Source: Zeugodacus cucurbitae (taxonomy: Eukaryota > Arthropoda > Insecta > Diptera > Tephritidae). Taken from it: a DNA stretch of 64,000 nt. The stretch lies in assembly GCF_028554725.1 (NCBI RefSeq), contig NC_071671.1:53032001-53096000 (forward strand), written 5' to 3'. Shown piece by piece: positions 22,791 to 35,429 of the stretch. Below the pieces are notes generated by a model, which saw nothing but the letters and a program-made list of their open reading frames with translations, was not told where the DNA came from and ran no database searches. The position numbers and the translations under genes were made by a program. The stretch's first letter is position 1; the number at the start of each line of letters is the position of its first letter.

Positions 22791-24605
22791 CAATATATAT
22801 ACATACATATATATATATCAACAACTTTGCTTCTGCCGTTTTCCAACAGATGTCTCTAGGGTCAAGCACTGGTCGATTAAATCGATTTTTTTATATCGAT
22901 TTTTGACATTTGTGTCAACATTAACCCAAAAAAAAATTTGTAGAGATCTGTTTGCATCCCAAACTTATTCTCAACTGAAAATGTCGCTTTTTGAGACGAA
23001 TTCTCGACATTTGCGAGAAATTTTGCTTTTCTTCCAAGAAAAATGCTGAGGCTGAGGCTCATCGAATGCTTTCGGATACGTACGGTGAGGCTGTCCTTAG
23101 TGAAAAAAAGCCTTAATTTTACTAAAAAAACTATCTATATATATACCAAATTTCGGCGATATGTTACTGTATTTTTTTTTTAAGATTTTCAGATAATGCT
23201 CGAAATTATGCATAAGAACTACGCTTTATTTAATATTAAGATATCTCATTCACATTAAAGAGGCTTAACTTATTTCACGTAGAAATCATATATGTAGGTT
23301 TATTATGAGCTATTACAGCTCATGCCACTCATTAAATCAATAACGATGAAATTTTCACTTCATTTAATACTCATAGCAAAAATTCTTACAACTTTGTGCT
23401 TAAGTTTAAATATCCTAAAAATTTATTCTAATAATCCATTTCATTTTGTTGCGGAGAACTATTTTTGCTTTCATGTAACTAATAGCTCATGTACGATAGA
23501 GAAAATCGAAAAACATGGCATTGAGTAAACCGAACAACTCAATGAATTCCTTGAATTAATCAATACAATGCAAATAAGCACAGTATTTTTGGGATTTACA
23601 GCAACTGATAAGCTTGCAGAATTAATCTAAGATAGAATTTGAAGAAAAAACAGATTTATATAAATATGTTGAGAGAAAATTTTGTAAATATAAATAAGAT
23701 TCTAATTAAAATTTAAATATATCTCAGTGCGATAATCATATTCCTTGCTGTTTTTATAAAAGAAAATATTTAATTTTGAATGCTGAGAAAGCAAATAAGT
23801 GCCATAAAGACATATTTATTACAATTCACTTTCCTTAAAAATTTAAGTTCTTCTCAACTCTTGCATCAACTACGTTTAAGAATTTATTATACCAATGAAA
23901 AGAAATGCAAAAATCTCGAGCAGGACAAAATCTTAAAATCGCGAAGCGCTGTAATAAAATGCGTGCAACCGATTTCTTAGCATGTAAAGGCTTGCACTCC
24001 AAATGTCCTTGACGGCAAACTTCTGACTAAGAAAGAAATTTCCATATTTACTTTGTATTTCTGCACAGCTTCCCACAGTTTTCAAATATTTTCCTTGAAA
24101 TTATAACGAAAGTAAAGCTTGTGCAAATAAAATATGACTCATACGCCATGGCGACCCACAAACAAAGTGCGCAAAAATTTCGGTTTGAATAAATTTATAT
24201 GCAAGTTGCTTGCTTTCATTTCGAAGAGTGTGTGTGTGTGTGTTATTTCTCCGCTTTTTCTCACTCCTGCAACCAGCTCAACGCATAATACTCGTAATTC
24301 GGTTATGTTTATTTTATTTAATTTTTAACTTTTTGTACTTCTTGTACTGATTACAACGATTATTGCTGTACTCATGCGGTGGCGAAAAGTTACACCGTCG
24401 CCATGATACTGCTTTCAAAGGGGGAAATAGTAGTTTTTTATGCTATTCGAGACTGTAATTTTTAATATTTTTTTTTTTTGTTTTTTGGTGAAGAAAAGGA
24501 AGAATTCTTAAGTTCATCAAAATAAGGATGTGATCTGCATTAACTGAGTATAAATATTTTAGTTTTGTTATTATCTATATGTTATTTTGTTCAAAGATGC
24601 AGTTT
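22791..24605. other. Non-coding DNA, nothing identified
   Basis: AT-rich sequence with small unremarkable frames (for example 23322-23528 and 23780-23980). A short TG run lies near 24229-24243. I see no transposon ends or gene. Confidence 0.5.
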
Positions 24606-24609
24606 GGTA

Positions 24610-24985
24610 ATGTATTCAACATTTTGTTCAAATTGAACTGATCGAGTGACTATAACTTATAGCTGCCATACAACCGTTTGTTCAGATATAATACTTTTGT
24701 AGTATAACTCAACCAATTAAGTGCTGATGGTCCTGAAATTTCGTAGGAATATTTATTTTTAAGAATAAAATGTTGATGGTGAAAATTATGAAGATTGGTT
24801 GACTACAACATATAGCTGTCGTACAACCGATTGTTCAGATATGATACTTTTGTGGTATAACTCCTTCATTTAAGTAGCTAAGAACACGAAATTTCGTTGA
24901 GTTATTTAGTATGAAGTATAAAAACATGATTGTAAAAATAATCAAGATCGGTTGACTATAACCTATAGCTGTCATACAAATGCTT
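24610..24985 (+). repeat. 153-bp tandem repeat, about 2.3 units
   Basis: GACTATAACTTATAGCTG at 24648 recurs with changes at 24801 and 24954, exactly 153 bp apart each time. Further shared blocks are ACAACCG.TTGTTCAGATAT, ACTTTTGT.GTATAACT and CGAAATTTCG/GAAATTTCGT. The wording is similar to interspersed tephritid repeats containing ATAGCTGTCATACAA. No coding function is seen. Confidence 0.85.
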
Positions 24986-26860
24986 CTTCAAAATTAACTT
25001 ATTTCCACCGAAAACTTGCTTTAAAGCATGAAAGGCATAATAAGAAATTTGTTATTTTGTTGTTGTTGTTATTTTCGTCAATTTTTGTTGTTGTATAAGT
25101 ATTAAGAACAACAAATGAATTTGCGATATAGTCTCAATTACATCATATTAATACTTTAGCAGCAGACGAAGCCTAGTATGTTTATATGTGCGTGTGTGAA
25201 TATGTGCATATACATGTATATGTATGTGTATATCTACTAATAATGCCGTAATAAGCAACGCATTTTTTGCTTTGCATTAAATTCCTTTGTGTCTGCGCGC
25301 TGCTTGCGGTCGGTTAAAACGTTATATATAGTGTTATACAAGTTTCTGCGCCTTTGCACTTCGACAACTTGATTTCAATTTAAGAAAGGACGCCAAAAAA
25401 CAAAACTACAATGGATATATATACATATAAATATGTATATTACTAAGTAATACTTCAGAAGTAACGAAGCGTCGAAAAAGGCTCAATAAATTTCAATTTA
25501 CGCACATTATGTGCGAAATGCAGTGACAACGTGAGCACACTCATAACTCATTTGCTTAAAGAGTATGCGTGAGTCTCAAAAATACATACATATATACATA
25601 AATATTTGTATATATGTAGCCACCTTCATTGTGGTTATAAATTGTCTCGAGGAAAATTCCTTGCTTGGTTTTTTTGGGGGTAAAGACATAAATGAGAATT
25701 TGAAAATGCCAAATGACTTAGCATACTTTTAGGAGATAAAACATGGCAACGAACAAACAAGTGAGCACGCGCTGATAAAACCCATACACAAGCCACATCT
25801 CCGCCTTAACCAACAACCGCAAGTGAATGACAGACAGACAGCACGTGTGTGCCTCGCACGTTGCGAAAAGGTGTGTCTTCGCTGACAAGCGCCGCTGGCC
25901 ATGCGGCAACCAAGTGCCGTGACAAAAAGCTCTCGAAAATCAGCCATGAAATTTATTATGTAACGCATATATGTATGTATATATAATATAACTGTACATT
26001 TGTGTTGTTAACTTTTTGCGACAAAAGTTGTCTTGCTGTTGTCCTGTGTAGTTGAAGAGCACACAAAAAAAAGCAGCCTGCTCGCTGCAGGCGTAAAGGA
26101 TATTTTACGCTTCGTTACGACGATTTACGAATTTTCAGCAGGCTCAGGTACTTGAAAATCTCGCACGTAAGCCATGCGTGTATTTGTTGTTCTTTTCTCA
26201 TCTGTAAGATAAACTCACGCATACAAGAGTATTTATTTAGCCATGCCATTCATCACTGAGCACGAATTCACGTTGTCGTTGACTTTCCTTTTTTCTACTT
26301 AAAGTGATACAGGAGTATATCTGCTTTTTATGTCGCCAAATGTCTTCGCATGGGTCGAGTGTTTATTTTTTAATAATGACAATTTGTCAAGCTACTGGTT
26401 GGGTGGTCGGCTTAAGTGGGCTTAAGGATGGAGTGTGGGAGTTTTCTTTGAGAGTTTGGTTTCTATTGATATATTTTGTTTAAAGGTAGTGGTGTTTGCT
26501 GCGCATGAAATTGATCATTTGTAATACAATAGTTTCATATATAATATATCTATTAACAAAGAGAAGAAAGCCCATTGTCAAAATTGTTAAAACTTTGCAC
26601 GTAATTTAAAACTGAACTTTTGGAACACCTTAAAAAATATGTAGGTAAGAGTGATGACAACATTTTAAGATATGAACACATAAAAAAGATTTAGGAGTTA
26701 ACTGTATTTTGTGATTTATTGAGCACTTAGAACAATTGGGCTGCCGAAAATTGTTTTAAAAAATAAACTAATATCAATCTAGAAGTTCTATGGATTATTA
26801 GAATAATATATATAGGCTTTTAGTATACGGAAAACTGTTGAAGGCTTAAACATACACAAG
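24986..26860. other. Non-coding DNA, no gene
   Basis: TACATATG-rich and TTG-containing sequence. Two overlapping minus-strand frames at 25718-25968 have no domain. No promoter or splice structure that I would trust. Confidence 0.5.
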
Positions 26861-27223
26861 GCTTTTCACACATCTAAATTAATTGTTCAATTAATATTTT
26901 GATTGAGAAACCCTTTTTTGCCTTTTACACTGCCGGCTACTCGATAACCGAGCAGCTGTATTTATTAATATTTTTAGCAGCGACATCTACCGTAGATTTT
27001 TTTATCAAAAAAATACAGCAAATCGCAGACAAAGTACGTATGTATAATTACAACTACGGTCGTTGTCGTAGAGTTGCATTTCATTTTCAAGCCGATTAAA
27101 ATTCACTTAAAAATTAATGTAGAAAAATTAGATTTTTATTTTGTATGGTAAATCGATCTAAATCAGCATTTTAATTGACCAAAGGCCGGTTAATTGATCA
27201 ATTAGCTCCTCTGTGAAAATGCT
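26861..27223 (+). mobile_element. MITE copy A (~363 bp), terminal inverted repeats
   Basis: The left end reads GCTTTTCACACATCTAAATT followed by AATTGTTCAATTAA. The right end reads TTAATTGATCAATTAGCTCC followed by TCTGTGAAAATGC. These are imperfect inverted repeats of about 36 bp. The interior contains GCCGGCTACTCGATAACCGA, CAAATCGCAGACAAAG and TTTGTATGGTAAATCGATCT, all of which occur in reverse orientation in copy B. No coding capacity. No convincing target-site duplication is visible, consistent with an older copy. Confidence 0.8.
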
Positions 27224-28249
27224 GATAGATATTAATTAAATGCTGAGCTAAATTGGAGATGTTTGAAGACACACTTAATGTTCAAACCTATTTGTCCTTA
27301 AAGGAAAATGGGATGATATTAATTGATAATATTATCGTAACAATTATTTGTTCTTAAATAAACGAAATTACTTATTTATTTATTTAATAAAATATAAATG
27401 AAGGTGAATTTGGTTGGTTGATTATTTCCAGGTTCCATTTTTATACAATTTTATATCTCTGGCCTTAACGGTTTCGTTGGCTTATCTTATAATTGAACCG
27501 AAGATCAGAAAGAAGTGTCAAAACTGATCTAACCGTTCTGGATATTTCTAGCCTCAACTCAGACATCTATACGAAGCGACGTCTGTCAGCATTTTTATCA
27601 CAACTTGCATAAATTATCTGGTCTTCAATATTAGAAAGTTCGTATTCTATCACCATGTTCTTAAAAGATTCTAAAGTAATTTTAGTCTGTATGGAACTGA
27701 AAAGAGAAAACCTTTCAGAGATAATTCCTTTTGAGACATATTGTCGATCAGCGAACTTAAAGTCTATCAACGTCTACTAGCTAGAACTGAGATATTCACT
27801 CATTTGTAGTGGTATTTAATAGTTCGAAGAAGTGTGTAAAATAGAGAACAGAGATTCACTTATATTTATTTAAGAATGCTCGTGAATAAGTTACAACATG
27901 AATTGTCATATTGGGTTGGAAAAAATATGGGACTTTTCGTTACCTTGGAGATAGTTTACCTCTCTCCTCGGAGCTAGAATATAGGACCTTTGTTCCTAAC
28001 AAATATACTTCGGTTTTAAGCAAAAATTATTACAATCATTTTAGAGAAATTATGGAATTCCATATTCTATCTTTATTCATATTACTTTTATATTTAAGAT
28101 TAAAATTTAATATCGCTGCAATAATATATTCCTCTCTCTCTCTCTCTTTACAGTATATGTTTTACGTTTGTGCATCGCAGATACTAAAAAGATATCAACT
28201 GACAAAAAAAAAAAAATGAACTCTCTTTGTATCAACTGAACCGAAAATA
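27224..28249. other. Non-coding DNA, nothing identified
   Basis: A CT run lies near 28131-28147. Frames at 27567-27770 (-) and 27911-28219 (+) have no recognised domain. A sequence ATTGGGTTGGAAAAA at 27910-27924 vaguely recalls a mariner end but has no partner. Confidence 0.45.
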
Positions 28250-29984
28250 TTTCAATCAGAGAAAGTCAAAAGGCGCAAGGACTCGCTGTGCGAAAGTAGT
28301 TATCGAATGCAAATAAACAGAGATACTAAAAGGAAATATATTAAAAATGAATACACAGGCAGATATGAGTAAAATTATGAATAAGAAATGTGAATCAAAG
28401 AAAAATAAATATTTCATTTATGGGCATGTGTCTGCAAATAAATAAAATCAGAAAAATCTGTTTGTGTAATTCGTGCGCCAAAGACTTTGCAGTGAGAGGT
28501 CGAGTAAAGAAATCGCCGTTAAGCAAATATGAACGAAAATGAAAGTAAACAAGTGCACAAATATTTGGACTACAGTCAGACAGACAGAAAACTGAGATTT
28601 TTTAAAGCGAAATTTCAACCAAATCATGTTGATTTAAAAAACAGGCAGCAGTTGGTTGTTGAAAGTGAGATGGGCTGCAAAAATGCTTACTCAAATGTAT
28701 GAGTGTGTCGGCGCAAGGTTGCATTTCGTGCAATTCATCAAATAAATGCGAATTTAAATCGGCATGTGAGGTGAAATTGTAATATTTTCACAAAATTTTC
28801 CTTCGATATACAATAACAAATACGCACATACAAACAAGTTTGAAGGAAATTGGATTTTCGGTTTGTGAAATGTATTCGTAAACGTGTATGGTAAACGTGT
28901 CACGGTCACTGCTTGAAGGCCGAATGTCGTGTCTGAGTAAAATTGCGAGAAAAATGAAAAGATATGGCAAAAGTGAAAAGAAAATATCAAAAAGTGTGGA
29001 ATATATGTGAAAATCTGTAATGTCAAATTTAAAAAATAAATGTGTGTGTTAAATAAAAAAATAAAATTGTAAAGAAAGTTAGGAAATGAAAAATGTGAAA
29101 GGTGATAAAATATCAAAATATGTTGCAAATGTGAAAAGTGTGTGAAAATAAAAAGAGCAGAGAAAATGAAAAAAGTGAAAATAAATAAATAAAAGTGAAA
29201 TTTAGCTTGAAAGATGTGTTTAGGAAAAGCAGAAAAATAAATATATGAAAAAATGAAAAGAAAAATTTAAAATAAAGTATGATAAAGTATGAAAAGTGTG
29301 TGTGAATGTGAAATTAAAAAAAATAAAATAAAATAAAATAAAATAAAATAAAATAAAATAAAATAAAATAAATTAAAATAAAATAAAATAAAATAAAATA
29401 AAATAAAATAAAATAAAATAAAATAAAATAAAATAAAATAAAATAAAATTAAATTAAATTAAATTAAATTAAATTAAATTAAATAAAATAAAAAATAAAT
29501 TTTGTGCAAATCTCTTGCACTCAAAGTGCAATGAAAAAGCAAATAGCAGAGCATAGTTTATGTAAAAAGGAAGAGCTGAGTAAATAAAGATAAATAAATG
29601 TATGAAAATTAAAGTACAAATAAAATCGAAAGTTAAAATTAAAAAATAAATGACTACGTGAAAAATACCCATAATTAAAGTAATTCACAACTAAATTGTG
29701 TATGAACAATCCGAAATCAAACGTAACATGACTAAAATTTGATACCAACTACTAAAAATTGGTTGACGCCGTTACGACGCACGTTTCCATAGTGAAAAGT
29801 TAAGTGCTTGATGATTGTGTTGCATAAGATCGCTGCTGAGTGTATTAAGTGTCTTGACACGACATTGAAAGCCATCTCTGCTTGCTGTCTCATAATAACA
29901 ATGACAAATCGTAGCGCAAAATAATAGAAAAACTGTTGAGCTGTTAGCAAGAACATGAAATCGAGATCCCGCTTCAAATAAAGG
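28250..29984 (+). other. Possible non-coding 5'UTR exon, A/G-rich, ending at a splice-donor consensus
   Basis: The plus strand is strongly A/G-rich and poor in C over this stretch, with many GTGAAAA and AAAGTG words, the usual texture of long fly 5'UTRs. It ends CTTCAAATAAAG/GTGAGTG at 29984/29985, which matches the donor consensus AG/GTGAGT. A tiny upstream frame (ATG at 29954, TAA soon after) precedes the donor. No promoter element or downstream coding exon is identified in the window, so transcription is inference. The AAAAT microsatellite lies inside it. Confidence 0.25.
29321..29490. repeat. AAAAT pentanucleotide microsatellite with phase change
   Basis: About 25 near-perfect units of AAAAT run from about 29321 to 29448, with one AATTA interruption near 29370. 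From 29447 to about 29482 the unit becomes TAAAT, then returns to AAAAT. It is one of the longest pure microsatellites in the window. Confidence 0.95.
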
Positions 29985-30754
29985 TGAGTGTGCAGTAGAA
30001 AATATTTATATACATATATTTAGTACAAGTAGTATAAAATAATATGAAGCATAAAATGTCAAAGATGTGACAACAAGAAAAACCATCCTATTGTGTTGCG
30101 GAAAATCTTCAAATTTCGTTCGGAAGCACGAAGTGGATTTATATTTAGCTCTGCGAATGTGACTTTATAAGTATTTAGAGAGTGACGTAGACAATGATAG
30201 TGGGGTAGTTTGTGAGTTGAAGATTTTTTAAAGCGTAGTTCTGATATGAGCTGTTGGGAATCTATTGAAATGTAAAAAAGAGTTGTATATTTTGAGGTTA
30301 AATTGAAATTTAAGTAGATGTAGATTTATTTTGAAGAAAATTATTGAAAGAAAAAATCATTAGATTCCGTTAAGATTAAACACTTCAAAATTTCTAAAAA
30401 TCGTCTTCAATATGTTAGATTAGCTTTAAAACTCCTACGACCTTCCCAGCCCATCCGAATGAATGATATTAAAACAAATCTAGATATCATTATTTATCCA
30501 TAGAAATGTTTATATATGTATATCTTTAGTGCCTTCTTTTTATATTACAACTATGTTACCTACATTTAGGTGTATGTTAAATTTATGTTTGCAATCTTGT
30601 CTCCTACTTGATAGAAAGATAATAATAATTGTTTACTCAAAATTTTTATTTCATATCTCAACAGAAAGGTGGCGCTGGAGTCACAATATATTCCAAAATC
30701 CTTTTTAGTATATTTTCATACATATTTATTATTTAATATAAATTAATTACATTA
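29985..30754. other. Non-coding DNA, nothing identified
   Basis: AT-rich, no open frame with domain content, no repeat boundary. If the 29984 donor is real this would be intron. Confidence 0.5.
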
Positions 30755-30756
30755 TA

Positions 30757-31140
30757 GCGTTTTTACACAGGAGGTAATTGATCAATTAACCGTCCTCTGC
30801 TCGATTAAAACCTTTATTAAGATCGATTTACCATACAAAATAAAATCTACATTTAATTTTAATTGAATTTTAATCGACTTGAAAATCAACTCTGCGACAA
30901 AGACGTACGATATACGTTCTTTGTCTGCGATTGGGTGAATTTTTTGATTAAAAAAAGCTGCGGTAGATTCGCTGCTAAAAATATTAATCAGCTGTTGAAA
31001 CTTATCAACTTCTTATGAAAAGCAAAAACAAAAAAGTATAAAAGCTGATCGGTTATCGAGTAGCCGGCAGTATAAAAGGCAAAAATAGGTTTCTCAATAA
31101 AAATTGTAATTGATCAATTAATTTGGCTGTATAAAAACGC
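30757..31140 (-). mobile_element. MITE copy B (384 bp), inverted relative to copy A
   Basis: The ends are GCGTTTTTACACAG (30757) and CTGTATAAAAACGC (31140), an inverted pair with one mismatch. They continue inward to AATTGATCAATTA on both sides. Flanking TA dinucleotides (30755-30756 and 31141-31142) could be the target-site duplication, as in Tc1/mariner-type MITEs. The interior matches copy A on the opposite strand, including the TCGGTTATCGAGTAGCCGGC block and the GTCTGCGATT block. Non-coding. Confidence 0.85.
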
Positions 31141-31142
31141 TA

Positions 31143-32439
31143 TTGTATGGATTTCATTATACCAAATTTAATGGTGAAAAATTGACAATCCTAAAGTTGC
31201 GATAGTATGGCTTCAAAAAATTGTATAAAATGGCTATTAGTTATTTGGTGATATTCCATAATATGAAATATTGTCAAACATTTATTTTTTTTAATCGAAA
31301 GCCAATTGCTTTCATTGATTTCATTGCCAATTAATTTGACATAACGAAATCGTATACAAACATAGGCTTTGAAGGTAATATATTTCTATCTATTTATTAT
31401 CTTATTTACATTATAGGACATAAAGTAAGCAGAAACCTTTGAAACTGCAAAAAAATGTATGGCAAGGATGTTTGACATTCATAATGACAGAGTTATGTCA
31501 TAAAATTTGACATACCGATTTTTTATATTTTGTTATAAATAAAATATTCGAGAGCATTTGAGTGAGAGCATTTATTATAAAAAAAAATAATTAATTTTAA
31601 TGCAGTGGCTTAAATACTGAAGTTAATTATTGAATCGGTTTTGGTTCAAATGTTCTTTTCACCAAACATTTTTGTACATGCAATATTTAATTATTCCCTC
31701 TAAAACAATTAGCATTTACACTTGAGTATTAAATTGCTTTTGTATTTTACCACGAATAATTAATTCAAACCATTATTTTTAGCGCAATAAATTTTTATTT
31801 GAATTGCACAGTTAAATTCTATTCATGCGAGAGAGAGCTTTACTACCGTCAAATAATTTTTCACTTCTCAATTAAAATAATAAAAAAAAAATATTTTTTA
31901 TTATTTTTTTTTTAGTTAAACGCATGATAAATGCACCAAGCTTCCGCAATGGCCAGGAGCGGTTGATCATCGTGTTGATTCGTTGTCTGTGTACGGATTT
32001 TCGAATTCTCATTTGTTTTATTTTTGAACTGTATATTTATATATATACATGTATATATACATTCTCTGTTTTTATTTTTTATGTATTTCACTGCATTGCA
32101 GTCTCTTTGGAACACTTATAAATATTCAATATGCTTCTCGGTCTGTGTGTGTGTGTGTTCGCACACACAAATTTGTGACTTTCCGGTGATGATCCCGTTA
32201 CTACCATTGTCATGTTATTATCAATTCAATTGGTTATGTAAATGTGTGCAGAAACAAAAACCGTTATTTAAATGTCGGTGTGTGTACTTGCGTCCGTTGC
32301 ATGCACATATGTGGCTTACAGCTGACGCTATTGAAATATTTATACGAATTCAATTTGATTAATATTGAATATTTCATTTCCCATAATATGCGTTGGTCGG
32401 TTTTGTGGAAAACCGCTGGGATAAAAATAGAGAAAAACA
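31143..32439. other. Non-coding DNA, no gene
   Basis: Contains a TG run at about 32142-32158 and TATATATACATG sequence. Overlapping frames at 31912-32567 on both strands have no domain. Confidence 0.5.
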
Positions 32440-33560
32440 GGGAAACCAAACAAAAAAATTGCAAAAACATTTTTCATAAGAAAAATAAATTAAAAAAAAG
32501 ATTTATAAAAAAAATATTAAAAAAAAAAATTATTGAAAAAAATATATTGAAAAAATTTTATATTTAAAAAATTCTTTCGCATCACTAATTACAAGTTATT
32601 CAAATTACATTTGCCACTAGCCTCTTATTGTTATTGTTTTTTTATGTATTTCTTTTGTTTGATTTGTGCACATCAAGTTTACATTTACAATTCACTTTGT
32701 TATCTTTGATAAATTGACATTGATATACAGTCCGTGATGGCCGAATTGCTTGTCAGATGGCTTCATGCACATACACAGACAGCTTCATTAAATATGCGCT
32801 TTTTTGTAAAGAAATTAATATGTATGCATGTTTATTTCTTCTGTGTGTTATTGGTTTTGTAGGTAGAGTAAAATTATTAAAATCGTAAAAAAAAAATAAT
32901 AAAAGGCGGCACTTGAATTATTTTTAAAATAAATTTGCTTTTAAAAATTATTTTATGTGCCTTATAAATTTTAATTAAAATTCTCTGAGCTTTTATGATT
33001 GAAAATTTATTGTTTTTTTGGCATTTGGAAATATTTCATTTTAATAATTTTATTTTTGTTTATTATTTTTTTTTATTACAATTATTTTTTTGTAATTTTT
33101 AAATAATTTTAATTTTTTTAATATCATTAATTATTTTATTATATTTTTGTTAATTATTTTGCAAGAACAAAGATTTTTACTTACGCGGAAAATCATATAT
33201 TCCAATATTAAAGAATTTTATATATTTAAAATACTTTTTTTTAAATCCTTTTTTAAAAAAATTTATTTTTCGAAATTATTTGAAACTATTTTTGCTAATT
33301 TTTATTATTTCAAAAATTTTCACATAAATTTGTTTTTTATTACAATTTATTAATTCTTTTTTTTAATTTTTAAAGTTTTTTTAGTTTAATTTTTTATAAA
33401 AAGTTATTTTTATTTTATTTTAATAATTTTTTGTAATTTTTTTAATTCATTTTGAAACTTTTATTTTTCAAAAAGATTTTTAAAACTTTCAATTAAATTT
33501 ATAGTAAAATTTAAAAATAAATTTTTTGTATCTTAAAAATTTAATCGGATTAAAAATCCA
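32440..33560. other. Extremely AT-rich low-complexity stretch
   Basis: Mostly runs of A and T with very few G or C, especially 32880-33560. Frames such as 33147-33353 are K/F/I-rich translations of this composition. No tandem period is apparent by eye. Confidence 0.75.
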
Positions 33561-34059
33561 TGGCCTGGCTTAATTTATAATCTGATTTTTAGCTCATTTT
33601 TTAATTATCTTCATACGTATATCAATAACAAGAACCTCCTCCACCCATTTAAATGCTTGTAAAATTGTGATTAATAAGTACTTCAGATGTGTTTACAAAG
33701 TGGCTTGCCATTTTACACATGTATTACATATGTGTGTGCAAATACTTGCAAATCCATCAGCTTGACACGTCATTTCACCTTTGACACATTTCCCATTTGT
33801 CGGTTTCGGATGGCAAATTAATTTTCAACTTTGAAAATCTCATTTATTTTCACTTTGAAAATTAATTTCACTTTGACTTTTCAGGTCATTTAAATGTGAG
33901 GGCGTTTACAGCTCAAGGGTGCTAATTGAGTTTGTTAATAAATTAGCTTAAAATTGTTTATTTTGCATACAGTAAATATATAGACATATTTATTTGAGGT
34001 TCTGTAAATTTTTGTCATTAATAAGACAAGAGTTTCATAAGTTCATAAAAATTTCATAT
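33561..34059. other. Non-coding DNA, nothing identified
   Basis: AT-rich sequence with no gene, repeat or transposon end recognised. Confidence 0.5.
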
Positions 34060-35425
34060 ACTACTAGCAGACCCGGCCACACGTTGTTGTGGCTAAGGTA
34101 TACATTGAATTAAGTTGGTCCAATCTTGGCTTCGGCGGCGATATTGATTACTCGAGGTCGATTTATGTTACGCAGCATCATGACAACTCACACTACTTTT
34201 AATTGCAAAGTGAGTGGTGATATAACAGGCAATTTTAAATAGTTTGGGATAATTGACTACGTCATCCTGGTTTGTAGCTGTGTCAACTCTCCTGGACCGA
34301 AATTCTAAATTGTCGCATTAAGATCATCGATATCTTTGTTTTTTTTACCACCAATATAGGTCATTCAATCATTTATGGTTATCATATTGAGGTTTCATGT
34401 CAGGAAAACTTCTCTTTCAAGTCAATGAAGTGACAGAAATCTGTTGGAAATGCTATTAATCCATCGAGGTGTCAACTGCGACCCTACCATTTCCAACTGT
34501 TTCTACAATCGCAATTTGATATTGTTGCAAAAACACTCATATGTTAGTTGTTAAGGGAGGGTAAGGTTTGTTTTGTCGAAAAAATACCTTTTTTCATGAA
34601 TTTTTTTAGAGAAAATTATTGCTGTAGGTTTATTTTACTTATTATTATATGAAAGTACAACATTTGAAGGATACTTAAAAAAAGTTTTTCTGTAGGCTGG
34701 TCACCGACTTTAAAAATGACATATTTGGGAAAATCGATTCAAAGTTTTGCACACTCAGCGCAGGTAGCTGGAGGTACCGTTATTCGACCTGCTGTAACTT
34801 CGTTAGTTTTTCTCCGAATGACCTAAAACTTTCACACAATATTCTTCAGATGTTGATGGTTCAGAAAAAAAATAAAAAAAATGAAGAAAAAAAGTTGTCA
34901 AACCTTAATGGTCGGTTGGACGTTAACTTAGCCTTTTCTTATTTTTTACAAATTGTTTTGGGCTATCGACACAACCTTATACAATTGAAAAATAACAAAA
35001 ATATTTTAACAAAGCAACAATGACAACCTTCAAAATATTATACTTTTGTTTTCTCTTTTTATATTTTTCTTGTCAACTCGAATAAAATTCTCTTATTGAT
35101 ATCTTCCTCGCAATTTTTCCATATTTACTCACTTTCTAATCTTTTTCTGGCCTTCCACGAATATTTCAAGACTAAAATTAGCCAGATCGGTTTGAACTTC
35201 AACAACCAATAACTTCCCGATTTTAGAAAATTTTTAATTTTCTTCGCGGAAAGTTAAAAAAATTTATGGGTGGACCACCCTTAACATTTAGGAGGATGAA
35301 AAATAGATGTTGTCCGATTCTCCACCCTAGCCGATATGCACGCTAAGGTTCACGAAAATCGGTCGAGCGGTTTTAGAGGAGTTCAATAACGTACATCGTG
35401 ACACGAGAATTTTATATATTAGATA
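34060..35425 (-). mobile_element. Helentron/Helitron-like element, degenerate
   Basis: On the minus strand the 5' region starts ATATATAAAATTCTCGTGTC at about 35417 and continues with GGCTAGGGTGGAGAATCGGA and ATCTATTTTTCATCCTCC, a leader I recognise from arthropod Helitron-type elements. The 3' end is GTGTGGCCGGGTCTGCTAGT at 34064. Between them are remnants of the C-terminal part of the Helitron helicase: QDDVVNYP at 34246-34270, LQLKV near 34200, and VMMLRNINR at 34156-34184. These are in different frames with stops. Most of the Rep/helicase ORF is gone. It transposes by a rolling-circle mechanism when intact; this copy cannot. Confidence 0.7.
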
Positions 35426-35429
35426 ATAT

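Noticed and set aside
22856..23062. Overlapping frames following ATCGATTTTTTTATATCGAT
   Set aside because: No domain; a short AT-rich palindromic stretch only, with no transposon boundary.
27908..27945. ATTGGGTTGGAAAAAATATGG as a mariner-type end
   Set aside because: No reverse-complement partner within several kilobases and no transposase sequence nearby.
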